The translations under genes and the position numbers were made by a program. A DNA stretch of 64,000 nucleotides from CALBPI01 sp038529355 (GTDB taxonomy: Bacteria; Pseudomonadota; Gammaproteobacteria; Steroidobacterales; Woeseiaceae): positions 75,472-139,471 of the forward strand of contig JBCBDU010000004.1 in the NCBI GenBank assembly GCA_038529355.1. The letters are read 5' to 3'. Under the pieces are notes generated by a model, which had not been told where the DNA came from, ran no database searches, and saw only the letters and a program-made list of their open reading frames with translations. Positions 44,178 through 52,813 of this stretch are shown here, in pieces (position 1 is the stretch's first letter; the number at the start of each line of letters is the position of its first letter).

Positions 44178-44491
44178 TTGCCCGGTAAGCGGACGGTACT
44201 GTGGACACGTGCGCACAGGCCAAGGCACAAGACACTAGGCTTACGGCTTACGGCTTACGGCCCAAAGCATAAAGTACAAAGCGCTAAGCACTAAGCTGCC
44301 AGACCAGAAGCGAAGGGCCACATTCTTGAAGTCCGGCAAGTTGGACCGCTAGCTGCCGACCAACGCGACTCGCCCTAACGCACCCTTCCCGTACTAATAG
44401 ACTCGACAGCTCACATCGAACCACGAGGATCACACCTTCGAATCGGGCGCGCCGCGCGTGTAGACTGGCGTCATCGCTGACTGGAGTTGCC
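44178..44491. other. Intergenic region with short repeats
   Basis: This 314-base stretch has no convincing gene. It contains the tandem GGCTTAC repeat at 44238-44261 and, beyond it, a run of related motifs (AAAGCATAAAG, AAAGCGC, TAAGCACTAAGC). A promoter for the M24 peptidase must lie near its end; the gene has GGAG before its ATG. Confidence 0.55.
44238..44261. repeat. Three tandem GGCTTAC units
   Basis: GGCTTAC occurs three times in a row (44238-44258), followed by GGC. The next 35 bases continue as degenerate AAGCxxTAA-type words. It looks like a slippage-prone simple repeat, with no evidence of a function. Confidence 0.7.
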
Positions 44492-45829
44492 ATGAAGTCT
44501 ATGCCCCTGCTCGCCGCACTATGCGTGCTCGCTCACAGCGCAAGCTACGCCGATCACGCGCCGTTATCAGTTGCCGATTATCCGGCGCGACCCGTTGTCA
44601 TGAATCGCATCATCGCGAAGCGACTGGACACGCTGCTACCGCGCGTCATGCGCGAAACCGGTGTCGATATGTGGCTGGTCATTGCGCGCGAGTACAACAA
44701 CGACCCGGTGTTCCTGTCGTTGGTTCCCAGGCCACGTTTCACAGCGCGACGCACAACGATGTTGATGTTCCACGACCGTGGCCCCGAGCTGGGGGTTGAG
44801 CGTTTGACAATCAGTCGCTACCCGCTCGGCACGCTGTACGAGGCCGCCTGGGAAGGCGGCGAGCTCGACGCGCAGTGGCAACGATTGGGCGAACTGATTG
44901 CGCAGCGCAATCCAAAGTCAATCGCCGTCAACGTCAGCGATACCTGGCCGGTTGCAGATGGCCTCAGTCATGGCCTGCACCGCAAATTGGTGGCAGCACT
45001 GGGTCCGAAACACGCGCAGAAATTGGTGTCGTCCGAAGCGCTCGTCGTACGTTGGCTGGAGACGCGGATTGATGATGAAGTGGCCGTATGGCAGCGCGCA
45101 GTAGGCATTGCACGACAGACGATCGCAACAGCATTTAGCGCAGAGGTGATCACGCCGAACGTCACAACACTGGGCGAAGTCGCGTGGTTTATTCGGCGCG
45201 AATTCGAACGCCACGGACTGGCTCCCTGGTTCCATCCAGACGTTAATTTGCAGCGCCCGGGCCAACCGTACCCGAGTGACGCTGAATTCTTTGGTGAGGC
45301 CAGTGCAGATCTGGTCATAGAGCGCGGCGACGTGCTGCACACCGACGTCGGGCTGTGCTATCTCGGCTTGTGCACTGATACGCAAGAGATGGGCTATGTG
45401 CTGCGCCTCGGTGAAGACAACGCACCTGCCGGACTACAAGCCGCGATGGCAGTAGGCAATCGCTGGCAAGATTTGTTGACGCAGGAATTCGTCAGCGGCC
45501 GCACCGGCAACGATATCCTCGCCAGTGCGCAACGCAACATGGCAAAAGCCGGTATCACCTCGGCGACCTACACACACCCGCTGGGTATTTTCGGCCATGC
45601 GCCAGGGCCGACGATCGGCATGTGGGACAACCAGGGGCCAACACCGGGTCGCGGTGACTGGCCGCTATATCCGATGACTGGCTACGCAATCGAAGGCAAT
45701 GTGAAAGTAGCCGTACCGGAATTTGCGGATCAGTTAATTCAGATGAAGCTCGAACAAAGCGCGCTGTTTGATGGTGACACCGTGCACTATCTCGCCGGGC
45801 GTCAGACAGCCCTGCATCTGGTGCGCTAG
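44492..45829 (+). CDS. Exported M24-family metallopeptidase (Xaa-Pro peptidase-like)
   Basis: The 445-residue protein has a signal peptide (MKSMPLLAALCVLAHSASYA, cleavage about residue 20), so it acts outside the cytoplasm. The C-terminal half has the pita-bread metal ligands: Asp in LHTDVGLCY, Asp in LCTDTQEMGY, His in YTHPLGIFGHAPG, Glu in YAIEGNVKV and Glu in QMKLEQSAL. The N-terminal half is the creatinase-like domain. Two metal ions would be bound, as in aminopeptidase P or prolidase. ATG 44492 is preceded by GGAG. Substrate is not known. Confidence 0.9.
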   Translation: MKSMPLLAALCVLAHSASYADHAPLSVADYPARPVVMNRIIAKRLDTLLPRVMRETGVDMWLVIAREYNNDPVFLSLVPRPRFTARRTTMLMFHDRGPELGVERLTISRYPLGTLYEAAWEGGELDAQWQRLGELIAQRNPKSIAVNVSDTWPVADGLSHGLHRKLVAALGPKHAQKLVSSEALVVRWLETRIDDEVAVWQRAVGIARQTIATAFSAEVITPNVTTLGEVAWFIRREFERHGLAPWFHPDVNLQRPGQPYPSDAEFFGEASADLVIERGDVLHTDVGLCYLGLCTDTQEMGYVLRLGEDNAPAGLQAAMAVGNRWQDLLTQEFVSGRTGNDILASAQRNMAKAGITSATYTHPLGIFGHAPGPTIGMWDNQGPTPGRGDWPLYPMTGYAIEGNVKVAVPEFADQLIQMKLEQSALFDGDTVHYLAGRQTALHLVR

Positions 45830-45843
45830 CATCGCGCTTAGAA

Positions 45844-46068
45844 TCACCCGGAGTCCATCGACAACGCTAACGCAATGCCAACAACAAGAATGCCGCCACC
45901 CAGCGACAACACCATGGGCAAGCCATAGTATGCGCAGGCGATCGCTCCGGCTCCGGTGCCCACGACAAACGCGATGACAACTTTCAAAAGATCGCGCGCC
46001 AGACCTGCCATCAAGTCGAGCAGAAAACCGGTGAAACCGCTCCGCGCTGGTTGCTTATCATCGCTCAT
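45844..46068 (-). CDS. Small two-helix membrane protein
   Basis: The 74-residue product has a polar N-terminus followed by two predicted membrane helices (about 27-48 and 50-70, with glycine-rich VVGTGAGAIACAYYG and LGGGILVVGIALAL). ATG 46068 is preceded by a strong AGGGGG Shine-Dalgarno. I do not recognise a family. It converges on the M24 peptidase with a 14-base gap and lies downstream of dapB. Confidence 0.65.
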   Translation of the reverse strand: MSDDKQPARSGFTGFLLDLMAGLARDLLKVVIAFVVGTGAGAIACAYYGLPMVLSLGGGILVVGIALALSMDSG

Positions 46069-46180
46069 CAAAACCCCCTAGGTTGCGCCGTGAAAACACC
46101 ACAGCGTGACGCCCGGCCAGACTCGACACAGGTTATCGACATCGACCGCCTGACGACACATGGAAAACCCGCAGCATCGC

Positions 46181-46942
46181 TCATAGATCGAGCAAGTGCT
46201 CCAGACCAACGGTCACGCCAGCCTCAAGTGTTGCCGCCCTTTGTAGCGCCAATACGATCCCCGGCACAAAACACTGGTAGTCACTGGTGTCATGTCGCAA
46301 CGTCAGGTATTGCCCGACTGTGCCCAGAATCACTTCCTGATGCGCTGCGGTGCCATGCAGGCGCAATGAGTGTACCGCCACCCCGTCGACGTCGGCGCCC
46401 AGCGCGCCAGCGACGATCTCACTGCCTCGGTTGTGTGCGGCATGCTGACGCGCCGACCCGATGCGCGCCGCGGTGTGCAGCGCCGTGCCCGAAGGTGCGT
46501 CGGGTTTATCGTGACGATGCATCTCGACGATTTCAGCAGACTCGAAAAACGGCGCCGCCTGCTCGGCAAAACGCATCATTAACACCGCACCAATCGAAAA
46601 ATTCGGCACGATAAGACACCGCGCATCGTGATCCGACCACGCATCGCGCAACGCTCCGAGCCGCGCTTCGGTATAGCCGGAGGTACCGACCACAACATCA
46701 GTACCAAGCGCCTGCCAGCGCGGCAGATTCTCATCGGCGGCGGCCGGGTGGGTCAATTCAATGATCACGTCACAGGCCGACAGCTTCGCGGCATCACCGC
46801 ACGCGGCGTGACCTAGAATCTGCTCACCACCGTGCCCAGGCGCATACAGCCAGGCGACCGAGAGCCCGTCGGTCGCTTCAATGGCGTTAATCGTCAACCG
46901 ACCCATCACGCCGTTAGCGCCCGAAACACCAACCGTTTTCAT
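46181..46942 (-). CDS. dapB: 4-hydroxy-tetrahydrodipicolinate reductase
   Basis: DapB reduces the DapA product in lysine/diaminopimelate synthesis. The 253-residue protein has the nucleotide loop GVSGANGVMGR, IELTHPAAADEN, GTSGYTEARL and the catalytic block EMHRHDKPDAPSGTAL. It lacks nothing essential that I can see. ATG 46942 (MKTVGVSGANG) is chosen over an in-frame start 42 bases upstream. It is not linked to dapA here. Confidence 0.95.
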   Translation of the reverse strand: MKTVGVSGANGVMGRLTINAIEATDGLSVAWLYAPGHGGEQILGHAACGDAAKLSACDVIIELTHPAAADENLPRWQALGTDVVVGTSGYTEARLGALRDAWSDHDARCLIVPNFSIGAVLMMRFAEQAAPFFESAEIVEMHRHDKPDAPSGTALHTAARIGSARQHAAHNRGSEIVAGALGADVDGVAVHSLRLHGTAAHQEVILGTVGQYLTLRHDTSDYQCFVPGIVLALQRAATLEAGVTVGLEHLLDL

Positions 46943-47206
46943 GCTATCACCAGGCGCGGCGACCTGTGTTGTGCTTGCGAGCAAGGCACGACTGCCAACG
47001 CCATGCGCGTGACCGCCGAGCTCAAAGAGAATCTAAACATTGCGCGCCAACGCCTCGTGCACCGATCAACCACCGTACGCTCATGGTAGTGCATTTTTGT
47101 GTTCGGCAGTACCGTGCTTGGCTGTGCCGGCACGAACTATGGCTAATCCATAGGTGTGCGCTTGTGACATCAGTCACGAAGTCGGCAGCACAGTGGCCGA
47201 TTTACG
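46943..47206. other. Intergenic region upstream of dapB
   Basis: The 264 bases between dapB and the arsR-type gene hold the promoter of dapB on the minus strand. I see no gene or clear terminator, only scattered short open frames. Confidence 0.45.
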
Positions 47207-47575
47207 CTACTCGGGTGGCAGATTGCTACCCTCAAGCCATGCGGCTTTGGCATCGCGCGCGCGTTGCGCAGATACCTCACCGACCCAATCGGCAACAAAA
47301 TCAACACCCTGCATTAACCAGTCCGGCAGCGCATCGACCGCCAGCGAATACACACGACGGCGCCCTTCGCTGCGCTCGCTGACAAGCTGGAAGGCGCGCA
47401 ACATCCCCAGATGTTGCGACGTGCGAGTTGGCGAAATGCCAACACGCGCGGCCATGTCATTAACATCCGACTCGCCGTTCGCCGCGAGTGCATGCACGAT
47501 CAGGATCCGATCCGGATTTGATATCACCTTCAAAAGGGAGCCTAACTCCTTGGCGACGAGACGGCGATTCGGCAT
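47207..47575 (-). CDS. ArsR-family transcriptional regulator
   Basis: The 122-residue protein is a winged-helix regulator of the ArsR/SmtB kind: KVISNPDRILIVHALAANGE, the recognition helix region VGISPTRTSQHLGMLRAFQL, and the wing SEGRRRVYSLAVDALPDW. No obvious CxC metal site is present, so it may sense something other than a metal. ATG 47575 follows CCGGAG. It lies 63 bases downstream of dabA in the same direction, so it may belong to the inorganic-carbon operon or regulate it. Confidence 0.85.
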   Translation of the reverse strand: MPNRRLVAKELGSLLKVISNPDRILIVHALAANGESDVNDMAARVGISPTRTSQHLGMLRAFQLVSERSEGRRRVYSLAVDALPDWLMQGVDFVADWVGEVSAQRARDAKAAWLEGSNLPPE

Positions 47576-47638
47576 AAAAGCTCCGGTAGTGTGCAAAAAA
47601 CGGATCGCAGCGACGCATCCGACGCCGCTGCGAGACCA

Positions 47639-50194
47639 TCATGCCGAAAGGCGTGTGGAGACCGCGCTGTTGTCGTCAGCTGTCAAACTCGCAGGTTGTG
47701 CATCGACCCAACCTGCTGCGGGATTGTAGCCTCGAATCTTGCCACTATAGGCGTCCATCGCAAACAATTTCAGCCAACCATTGTCGACGAGCTCGCGCAC
47801 GTGATCATGCTTCATCAGGATGGCGCTGATCGCGGCCTCCGGCGCTTCGAGTACTGCATGCAACCGCAACGCTTCATGGGTTGCCTTATCACCATCATGC
47901 AGTGACTGCACAGGCAGCCCGACGCGCAAGTCGCCGGCGATACCCTCGAGCACACCGATACCACCGACAACGTTGTGCAGTGTTTTCTCGCCGCTGCCAA
48001 ACGTATCGTTGTCGACCGTAGATGCGTAGTACTGCAGATTGATCCACGTCGCGACCACGAGCGGCGCCGTCATGATCATTTCCAGCACTGCGAACCCATC
48101 ATCCTTTTTCCAGTCATAGGAGTGCAGAAAACCGCGCCCTTCCAGACTGATTTTCCGCGTCCTCGCACGCGGCGCGGCAACAAACGCCATACAGCCAGCA
48201 AGACCCCACTCCGGACGCACTTCCGACCAGTCCGTGCTGCGCCGCACGATCGCACGATCGACATCTTTCGCAGCGTTGTTTGTGAACAGCGGCGCGCGTT
48301 CGCGGCGCGTCGTGCGCGTCGCTTGCTGCAGTGCCGCTTGCAAATCACGGACGTCCTGCACATGCGATGGCGGGCGTTGATCGATGTTCAACAGCGTCAC
48401 GTCATCGGTTGCTGTGTCATGCAACGCTGCGACGAAGAAGGTGTCCCATGGAATACGAATGCCGCGCTTTTCCAAACCGATACGTACACTACTGTCGTTA
48501 AGCACTTCTGCTGCGATCTGCGCATTGGCTTCGCCGGTATGCCCACCGCACGCACCACAGTTGTAGCGCGTCTGATAAGGATTGTTGGTGCTGGTCGAGC
48601 CGTGGCCGACCAACAGCACGAGGCGCGCAAAATCATCCACCAGCGACATGCCAGCTAACGCTCCGGCACCCAACTCAATGCGCTCATCCAACGCAATACC
48701 AGCCGTTCGAGGGCCAACTGGCATCGCTTTGGCGCTGGGCGCCAGCGACGCTGCCGATGCTTTCATTCGCCAGCCAAAGCCGTCTGCAAGCAGGCGCCAC
48801 GCATAAGTCAGACCCAGAGTTTCGACAAACGCAAACGATGAGATTGCTAGCGCACTGAACCGGTGCCACACGGCGCTCATACGGCGCGCCAGTGAACGCT
48901 CGCGTACCGCTTCGTCAATTTGCTCCGGCGTGCCTTCACGCACCGTTTCACGCACCAGATATTTCGGTGTCAGCAAAACCGGACACTGCGCCGCACCGCG
49001 TTGCTGGTCGATGTCGGCAACCTCAATGGCGAAGCCAAAGAACCCGGCAAAACCGAGGGTTTCGATGCTGTTGTCGGCCTGCTCCAACGCACGCCGATAG
49101 CGCTCTGAACGCACGTCAATACAAAACACCGCTTGCGCCGACGCGCGCGTGGTCGCACTTGGCGACTGCGCCCGCGTCAACGAAGGCCGCAGCTTGTTGA
49201 GCAGGCCGTCGCGCCGGGCAATCTCAAACGCGGTATGCAAAACAATATCGACCCGATACGATTGCCGCGCATCAGGATGCAGCGGCGTTGTCAGGTTGCT
49301 GGCCAGGCGATCGACCACCTGCTGTCTGGACGCACAAACCTTGCGCAGCAGGATCAGCTCCCACGCACAGCGCACTGCCAGAATCTGCTTGACCATGCCG
49401 TGTTGTTGACCGGCCAGCTCGTCCAGCCAACCACGATAGCGTGCATGACCTGCCCAACCGGCGACGGTCGCCAGCAGCCGGTAAAAATACAAATCCAGCG
49501 CAGGCTCACTCAAGCCCAACTCACCTGCGACCAGTTGCAGCAGCGCGTCGGCGTCGTCCGGCAACGCCGCCACTTCCTCACGAAACCCGCCCAGCCCTAA
49601 CATTTCGACCGAACGATCCAGCATCGACTCGCTGCGCCAGGCACTAAATGCAGGCAACATTTTCCACGGCGATGACCAGCTTGCCTGACCTTCATCAAAA
49701 TAACTCGCAGCCCATTGCGACAGTCGATCGCTGACCACGCGTCGCCAATCAAGCTTGCCGGCGTCGGACACAATATCGACGATCGTTGCGGCCGCCGGTG
49801 ACTCCACAGGCTCGATCAACGACAGTGCCAGAATTTTCTCAGCATCAAATTGCTGCCGGTAGACACCGCCAAGTTCATCCAGCGCCATGACGACATGTCC
49901 GACGCCAAACACCTGCTGGCGCATCTGCTCAAGATAGAACTGCCGCGGCATCACATGGCGCGATTGCCAAATGCGCGCAACCGTGTCGCCTGCTTCGGCA
50001 AACGGCAAGTGTGAGATGCCCAGAAACGGATTAACGGCGACGAAACTCTCGAGCGGCCACAACGGCGCGATCATGCGCGACGCGTTATCGGCAGATGCCG
50101 TCACTCGCGCTGGACTCACTAACGGCGCATCGACTACCGCATCGTTGAATTGATGTACCGTGTTGTCATCAATGTTCCGATCAGAATTAATCAC
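47639..50194 (-). CDS. dabA: Inorganic carbon transporter subunit DabA (DUF2309)
   Basis: DabA is the beta-carbonic-anhydrase-like subunit of the DAB energy-coupled CO2/bicarbonate pump. The 851-residue protein keeps the predicted zinc site: Cys358 and Asp360 in FCIDVRSE, His531 in VGHGSTSTNNPYQ, and Cys546 in NCGACGG. Other family blocks are PLWPLESFVAVNP near 44 and NPYQTRYNCGACGGHTGE. It overlaps dabB by 8 bases. The pair is known from chemoautotrophs and also heterotrophs such as Vibrio; no other carbon-fixation gene is seen here. Confidence 0.95.
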   Translation of the reverse strand: MINSDRNIDDNTVHQFNDAVVDAPLVSPARVTASADNASRMIAPLWPLESFVAVNPFLGISHLPFAEAGDTVARIWQSRHVMPRQFYLEQMRQQVFGVGHVVMALDELGGVYRQQFDAEKILALSLIEPVESPAAATIVDIVSDAGKLDWRRVVSDRLSQWAASYFDEGQASWSSPWKMLPAFSAWRSESMLDRSVEMLGLGGFREEVAALPDDADALLQLVAGELGLSEPALDLYFYRLLATVAGWAGHARYRGWLDELAGQQHGMVKQILAVRCAWELILLRKVCASRQQVVDRLASNLTTPLHPDARQSYRVDIVLHTAFEIARRDGLLNKLRPSLTRAQSPSATTRASAQAVFCIDVRSERYRRALEQADNSIETLGFAGFFGFAIEVADIDQQRGAAQCPVLLTPKYLVRETVREGTPEQIDEAVRERSLARRMSAVWHRFSALAISSFAFVETLGLTYAWRLLADGFGWRMKASAASLAPSAKAMPVGPRTAGIALDERIELGAGALAGMSLVDDFARLVLLVGHGSTSTNNPYQTRYNCGACGGHTGEANAQIAAEVLNDSSVRIGLEKRGIRIPWDTFFVAALHDTATDDVTLLNIDQRPPSHVQDVRDLQAALQQATRTTRRERAPLFTNNAAKDVDRAIVRRSTDWSEVRPEWGLAGCMAFVAAPRARTRKISLEGRGFLHSYDWKKDDGFAVLEMIMTAPLVVATWINLQYYASTVDNDTFGSGEKTLHNVVGGIGVLEGIAGDLRVGLPVQSLHDGDKATHEALRLHAVLEAPEAAISAILMKHDHVRELVDNGWLKLFAMDAYSGKIRGYNPAAGWVDAQPASLTADDNSAVSTRLSA

Positions 50195-51725
50195 GCTGCA
50201 TGGCTCCTGTTAAACGACTGAATACCGCGTTGGCATACAAACCGTTTTTGAAATGAACGTAAACGCGGCGATACCACTGTGCGCTGTTCGCAGGCGGCAT
50301 CAGCTGGAACAACGTGACCAGCGCGAACGCTACCACCAAGGTCGCAGCGATGCCGCGATCCAGCGCGCTGGATGGCGCGAATTCGGGCAACAACGGCGCA
50401 AAGAACGCTGCGGCAGCCAACTGCAGCGTGAAATACAGCACACCGGCAAACAGCGCGATGACCGCTACACGCGGCAGCAAGCCCGGCATTGACGAACTGC
50501 GCACTGCGAACACGAACAACCCCATCATGAAAATTGCGCCGAGCGCCTGGACGGCAACGTTGCCGGCCGCACTCGCGGCAAACAGCCAGCACACGCCGGC
50601 ATAAACCGCCATCATCAGTGCGAAACCGCTTAGCACCGTGCGCATGCGCGGACGCGGATTGTGGTGATCGACCATCGCGTTGCGTACGCCGCTGACCGCG
50701 TTGCCCGAAGCCAGAAAACTGTGCGCCTTGTAGAATGCATGCGCCACCAGGTGCAGACCCGCGGCGGAGAACGCGCCAAAACCGGCTTGCACAAGCATGA
50801 ACCCCATTTGGGCGACCGTTGAGTAGCCCAGCGCTTCCTTGATCGTCGTCTGCGTCGCCATCACCAGCGAGCCGAAAACGGCGGTGATGCCACCGACGAT
50901 AATCAACAGCTGCATCGATGACGGACTCAACACCATGATGTCGGCAAAGCGGATAATCAAAAAGCCACCTGCATTAACGATACCGGCATGCAGCAACGCC
51001 GAAACCGGCGTTGGTGTTTCCATCACTTCAGTTAGCCAGCCGTGCGTCGGAAACTGCGCCGACTTCAGTAACGCTGCAAGCGCGATGAGCGGTGCGGCGA
51101 GCGGCACGCCCGTGTCAAACAACTCGCTGCCAATACCGCTGCGCGCAGCCAGCAATAGCTCGGCGATATCCGCCGTGCCGTACACAAGCCACAATTTGAC
51201 GAATGCGACCGTTAGTGCCAGATCACCCAAGCGGGCCACCACAAATTTCTTGTGCGCTGCCGCGCGGGCACGCGGTCGATCTGAAAAGAAGATCAGCAAC
51301 TGATGCAAGGTCAAGCTCATCGCAACCCAGCCAATCAACAATTGGCCAAGGTTACCCGCAGTCGTGACCACGATCGCCGTTGCGATCGTCAGCGCAAGGC
51401 TGGACATAAACTGCCGCTGTCGCGGATTGCCGGACAGATAGTTACGACTGAATTCGGTGACCAACAGTCCGACCAACGCGATGACAAAGAACAGACTGAC
51501 GCTGAGCGGGTCAATGCGAGACGCAAAACCCCAACCGCCAATGCCGATCAACGGGCCGGTCATTGACGCGCCCGACATGACACCAGCGATACCAACGAGC
51601 GAAAACACCAACGCTGTGACCGCACTGATGCGCGTCAGCGCAAGCCCCAGCGGCGTGCTAACACGAGTGCCGAGTAAGGCAACAAGGATGTAAATGCCGG
51701 CTGCAATGCCAGGCAGTGCAGACAA
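50187..51725 (-). CDS. dabB: Inorganic carbon transporter subunit DabB (NuoL-like)
   Basis: DabB is the membrane subunit of the DAB pump, related to the NuoL/MrpA ion-pumping subunits of complex I. The 512-residue protein has about 13 hydrophobic segments and the NuoL-like core with KSAQFPTHGWLTEVMETPTP, VSALLHAGIVNAGGFLI and TIKEALGYSTVAQMGFM. The lysine in the helix before FPTHGW and the conserved histidines suggest proton or sodium coupling. It is the promoter-proximal gene of the dabBA pair. Confidence 0.93.
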   Translation of the reverse strand: MSALPGIAAGIYILVALLGTRVSTPLGLALTRISAVTALVFSLVGIAGVMSGASMTGPLIGIGGWGFASRIDPLSVSLFFVIALVGLLVTEFSRNYLSGNPRQRQFMSSLALTIATAIVVTTAGNLGQLLIGWVAMSLTLHQLLIFFSDRPRARAAAHKKFVVARLGDLALTVAFVKLWLVYGTADIAELLLAARSGIGSELFDTGVPLAAPLIALAALLKSAQFPTHGWLTEVMETPTPVSALLHAGIVNAGGFLIIRFADIMVLSPSSMQLLIIVGGITAVFGSLVMATQTTIKEALGYSTVAQMGFMLVQAGFGAFSAAGLHLVAHAFYKAHSFLASGNAVSGVRNAMVDHHNPRPRMRTVLSGFALMMAVYAGVCWLFAASAAGNVAVQALGAIFMMGLFVFAVRSSSMPGLLPRVAVIALFAGVLYFTLQLAAAAFFAPLLPEFAPSSALDRGIAATLVVAFALVTLFQLMPPANSAQWYRRVYVHFKNGLYANAVFSRLTGAMQRD

Positions 51726-51845
51726 AATTGACGTAGTGATGACCGTATCTCCGGTACCTGCGTTGCCGCTAATTTACGTAACGGTCATAAATATATAAAA
51801 TTCAATTAAATAGCCTTTTCGTTAACCAAAACAGAATGATTGTCC
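51726..51845. promoter_or_regulatory. Divergent dabB/lysR control region
   Basis: This 120-base gap between divergent genes is A+T-rich (CATAAATATATAAAATTC near 51787) and holds TTACGTAA (51774-51781), a palindrome. LysR-type regulators usually bind such shared regions. I cannot place the exact promoters or the operator. Confidence 0.5.
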
Positions 51846-52724
51846 ATGTCGCTGAATTACAAACATTTAAAGTATTTTCAAGCAGTTGCGCACATGGGCA
51901 ACCTGACCCGAGCCGCCGAGCAACTGTTTGTGTCGCAATCGGCGTTGTCCGTGCAGATCCGCAAGCTCGAGGAGTGGCTAGGGCATGAACTCTTCGAGCG
52001 CCAGGGCAAACGTCTGGTACTGACCGAAGCTGGTCGTATCGCGCTGCAACACGCTGATGCGATTTTCAGCGTCGGTGATGAGCTCATCGGCACGCTGCGC
52101 GAGCAGGACACCGCGACGCAGCGCGTTTTGCGCATCGGTGCGCTATCAACGCTTTCGCGTAATTTTCAGAGCCGGTTTCTCGAACCGCTGTTCGAAATGC
52201 AGCACTTGTTAGTCGTGATCCGTTCCGGTGATCAGAGCAATTTGCTCGATAGCCTTGAAAAACATGACTGCGATGTCGTGCTAACGAATATTGCGCCCAG
52301 TCGCGACAGCGGTCGTCGCTGGATCGTCAATCCGATCGCCGAACAGGCCGTCAGCCTGATCGGTAATCCGCAACGACTCGACGGCGATGCATCGCTTGAG
52401 TCACTGCTCAGCGAGCACCCGCTTATCGTGCCGACAATGGAGAATTCAATACGCATCAGTTTCGATGCGCTATGCGACAGACTCGATATCCAGCCAACGA
52501 TCCGCGCCGAAGTTGATGACATGGCATTAATCCGCATTCTCGCCCGCGCTGATATGGGGCTCGCGGTAATACCGCCCATTGTCGTGCGAGATGAACTTGA
52601 TTCGGGCAGGCTCCGGGAGTTTGCACAGCTCGGCGACTTCACCGAAACGTTTTACGCAATCACGGTGAAGCGCAATTTCCCGAACCCCGTGTTGCAGGCG
52701 CTGGTTCGTCAACTCGGCCAATGA
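51846..52724 (+). CDS. LysR-family regulator divergent from dabBA
   Basis: The 292-residue protein has the LysR helix-turn-helix (YKHLKYFQAVAHMGNLTRAA and QSALSVQIRKLEEWLG) and a substrate-binding-like effector domain from about residue 92. Its N-terminus resembles NhaR-type LysR proteins. LysR genes are commonly divergent from the operon they control, so dabBA is the likely target, with an effector tied to inorganic carbon supply. ATG 51846 is preferred to TTG 51840; neither has a strong Shine-Dalgarno. Confidence 0.9.
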   Translation: MSLNYKHLKYFQAVAHMGNLTRAAEQLFVSQSALSVQIRKLEEWLGHELFERQGKRLVLTEAGRIALQHADAIFSVGDELIGTLREQDTATQRVLRIGALSTLSRNFQSRFLEPLFEMQHLLVVIRSGDQSNLLDSLEKHDCDVVLTNIAPSRDSGRRWIVNPIAEQAVSLIGNPQRLDGDASLESLLSEHPLIVPTMENSIRISFDALCDRLDIQPTIRAEVDDMALIRILARADMGLAVIPPIVVRDELDSGRLREFAQLGDFTETFYAITVKRNFPNPVLQALVRQLGQ

Positions 52725-52769
52725 TCGACGTCTGCGCGGACGACAACAGTGACTGAGATCGACCCTGAG

Positions 52770-52799
52770 CGGTCGGCGATGCGTGCGCATCGCCGACCG
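52770..52799. terminator. Strong hairpin between convergent lysR and autotransporter
   Basis: Two perfect 14-base arms, CGGTCGGCGATGCG and CGCATCGCCGACCG, are separated by two bases. The stem lies in the 89-base gap between two convergent genes, so it may serve as a two-way terminator. Neither side has a T-run, so termination efficiency is uncertain. Confidence 0.6.
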
Positions 52800-52813
52800 T
52801 CATATCGAACAGG

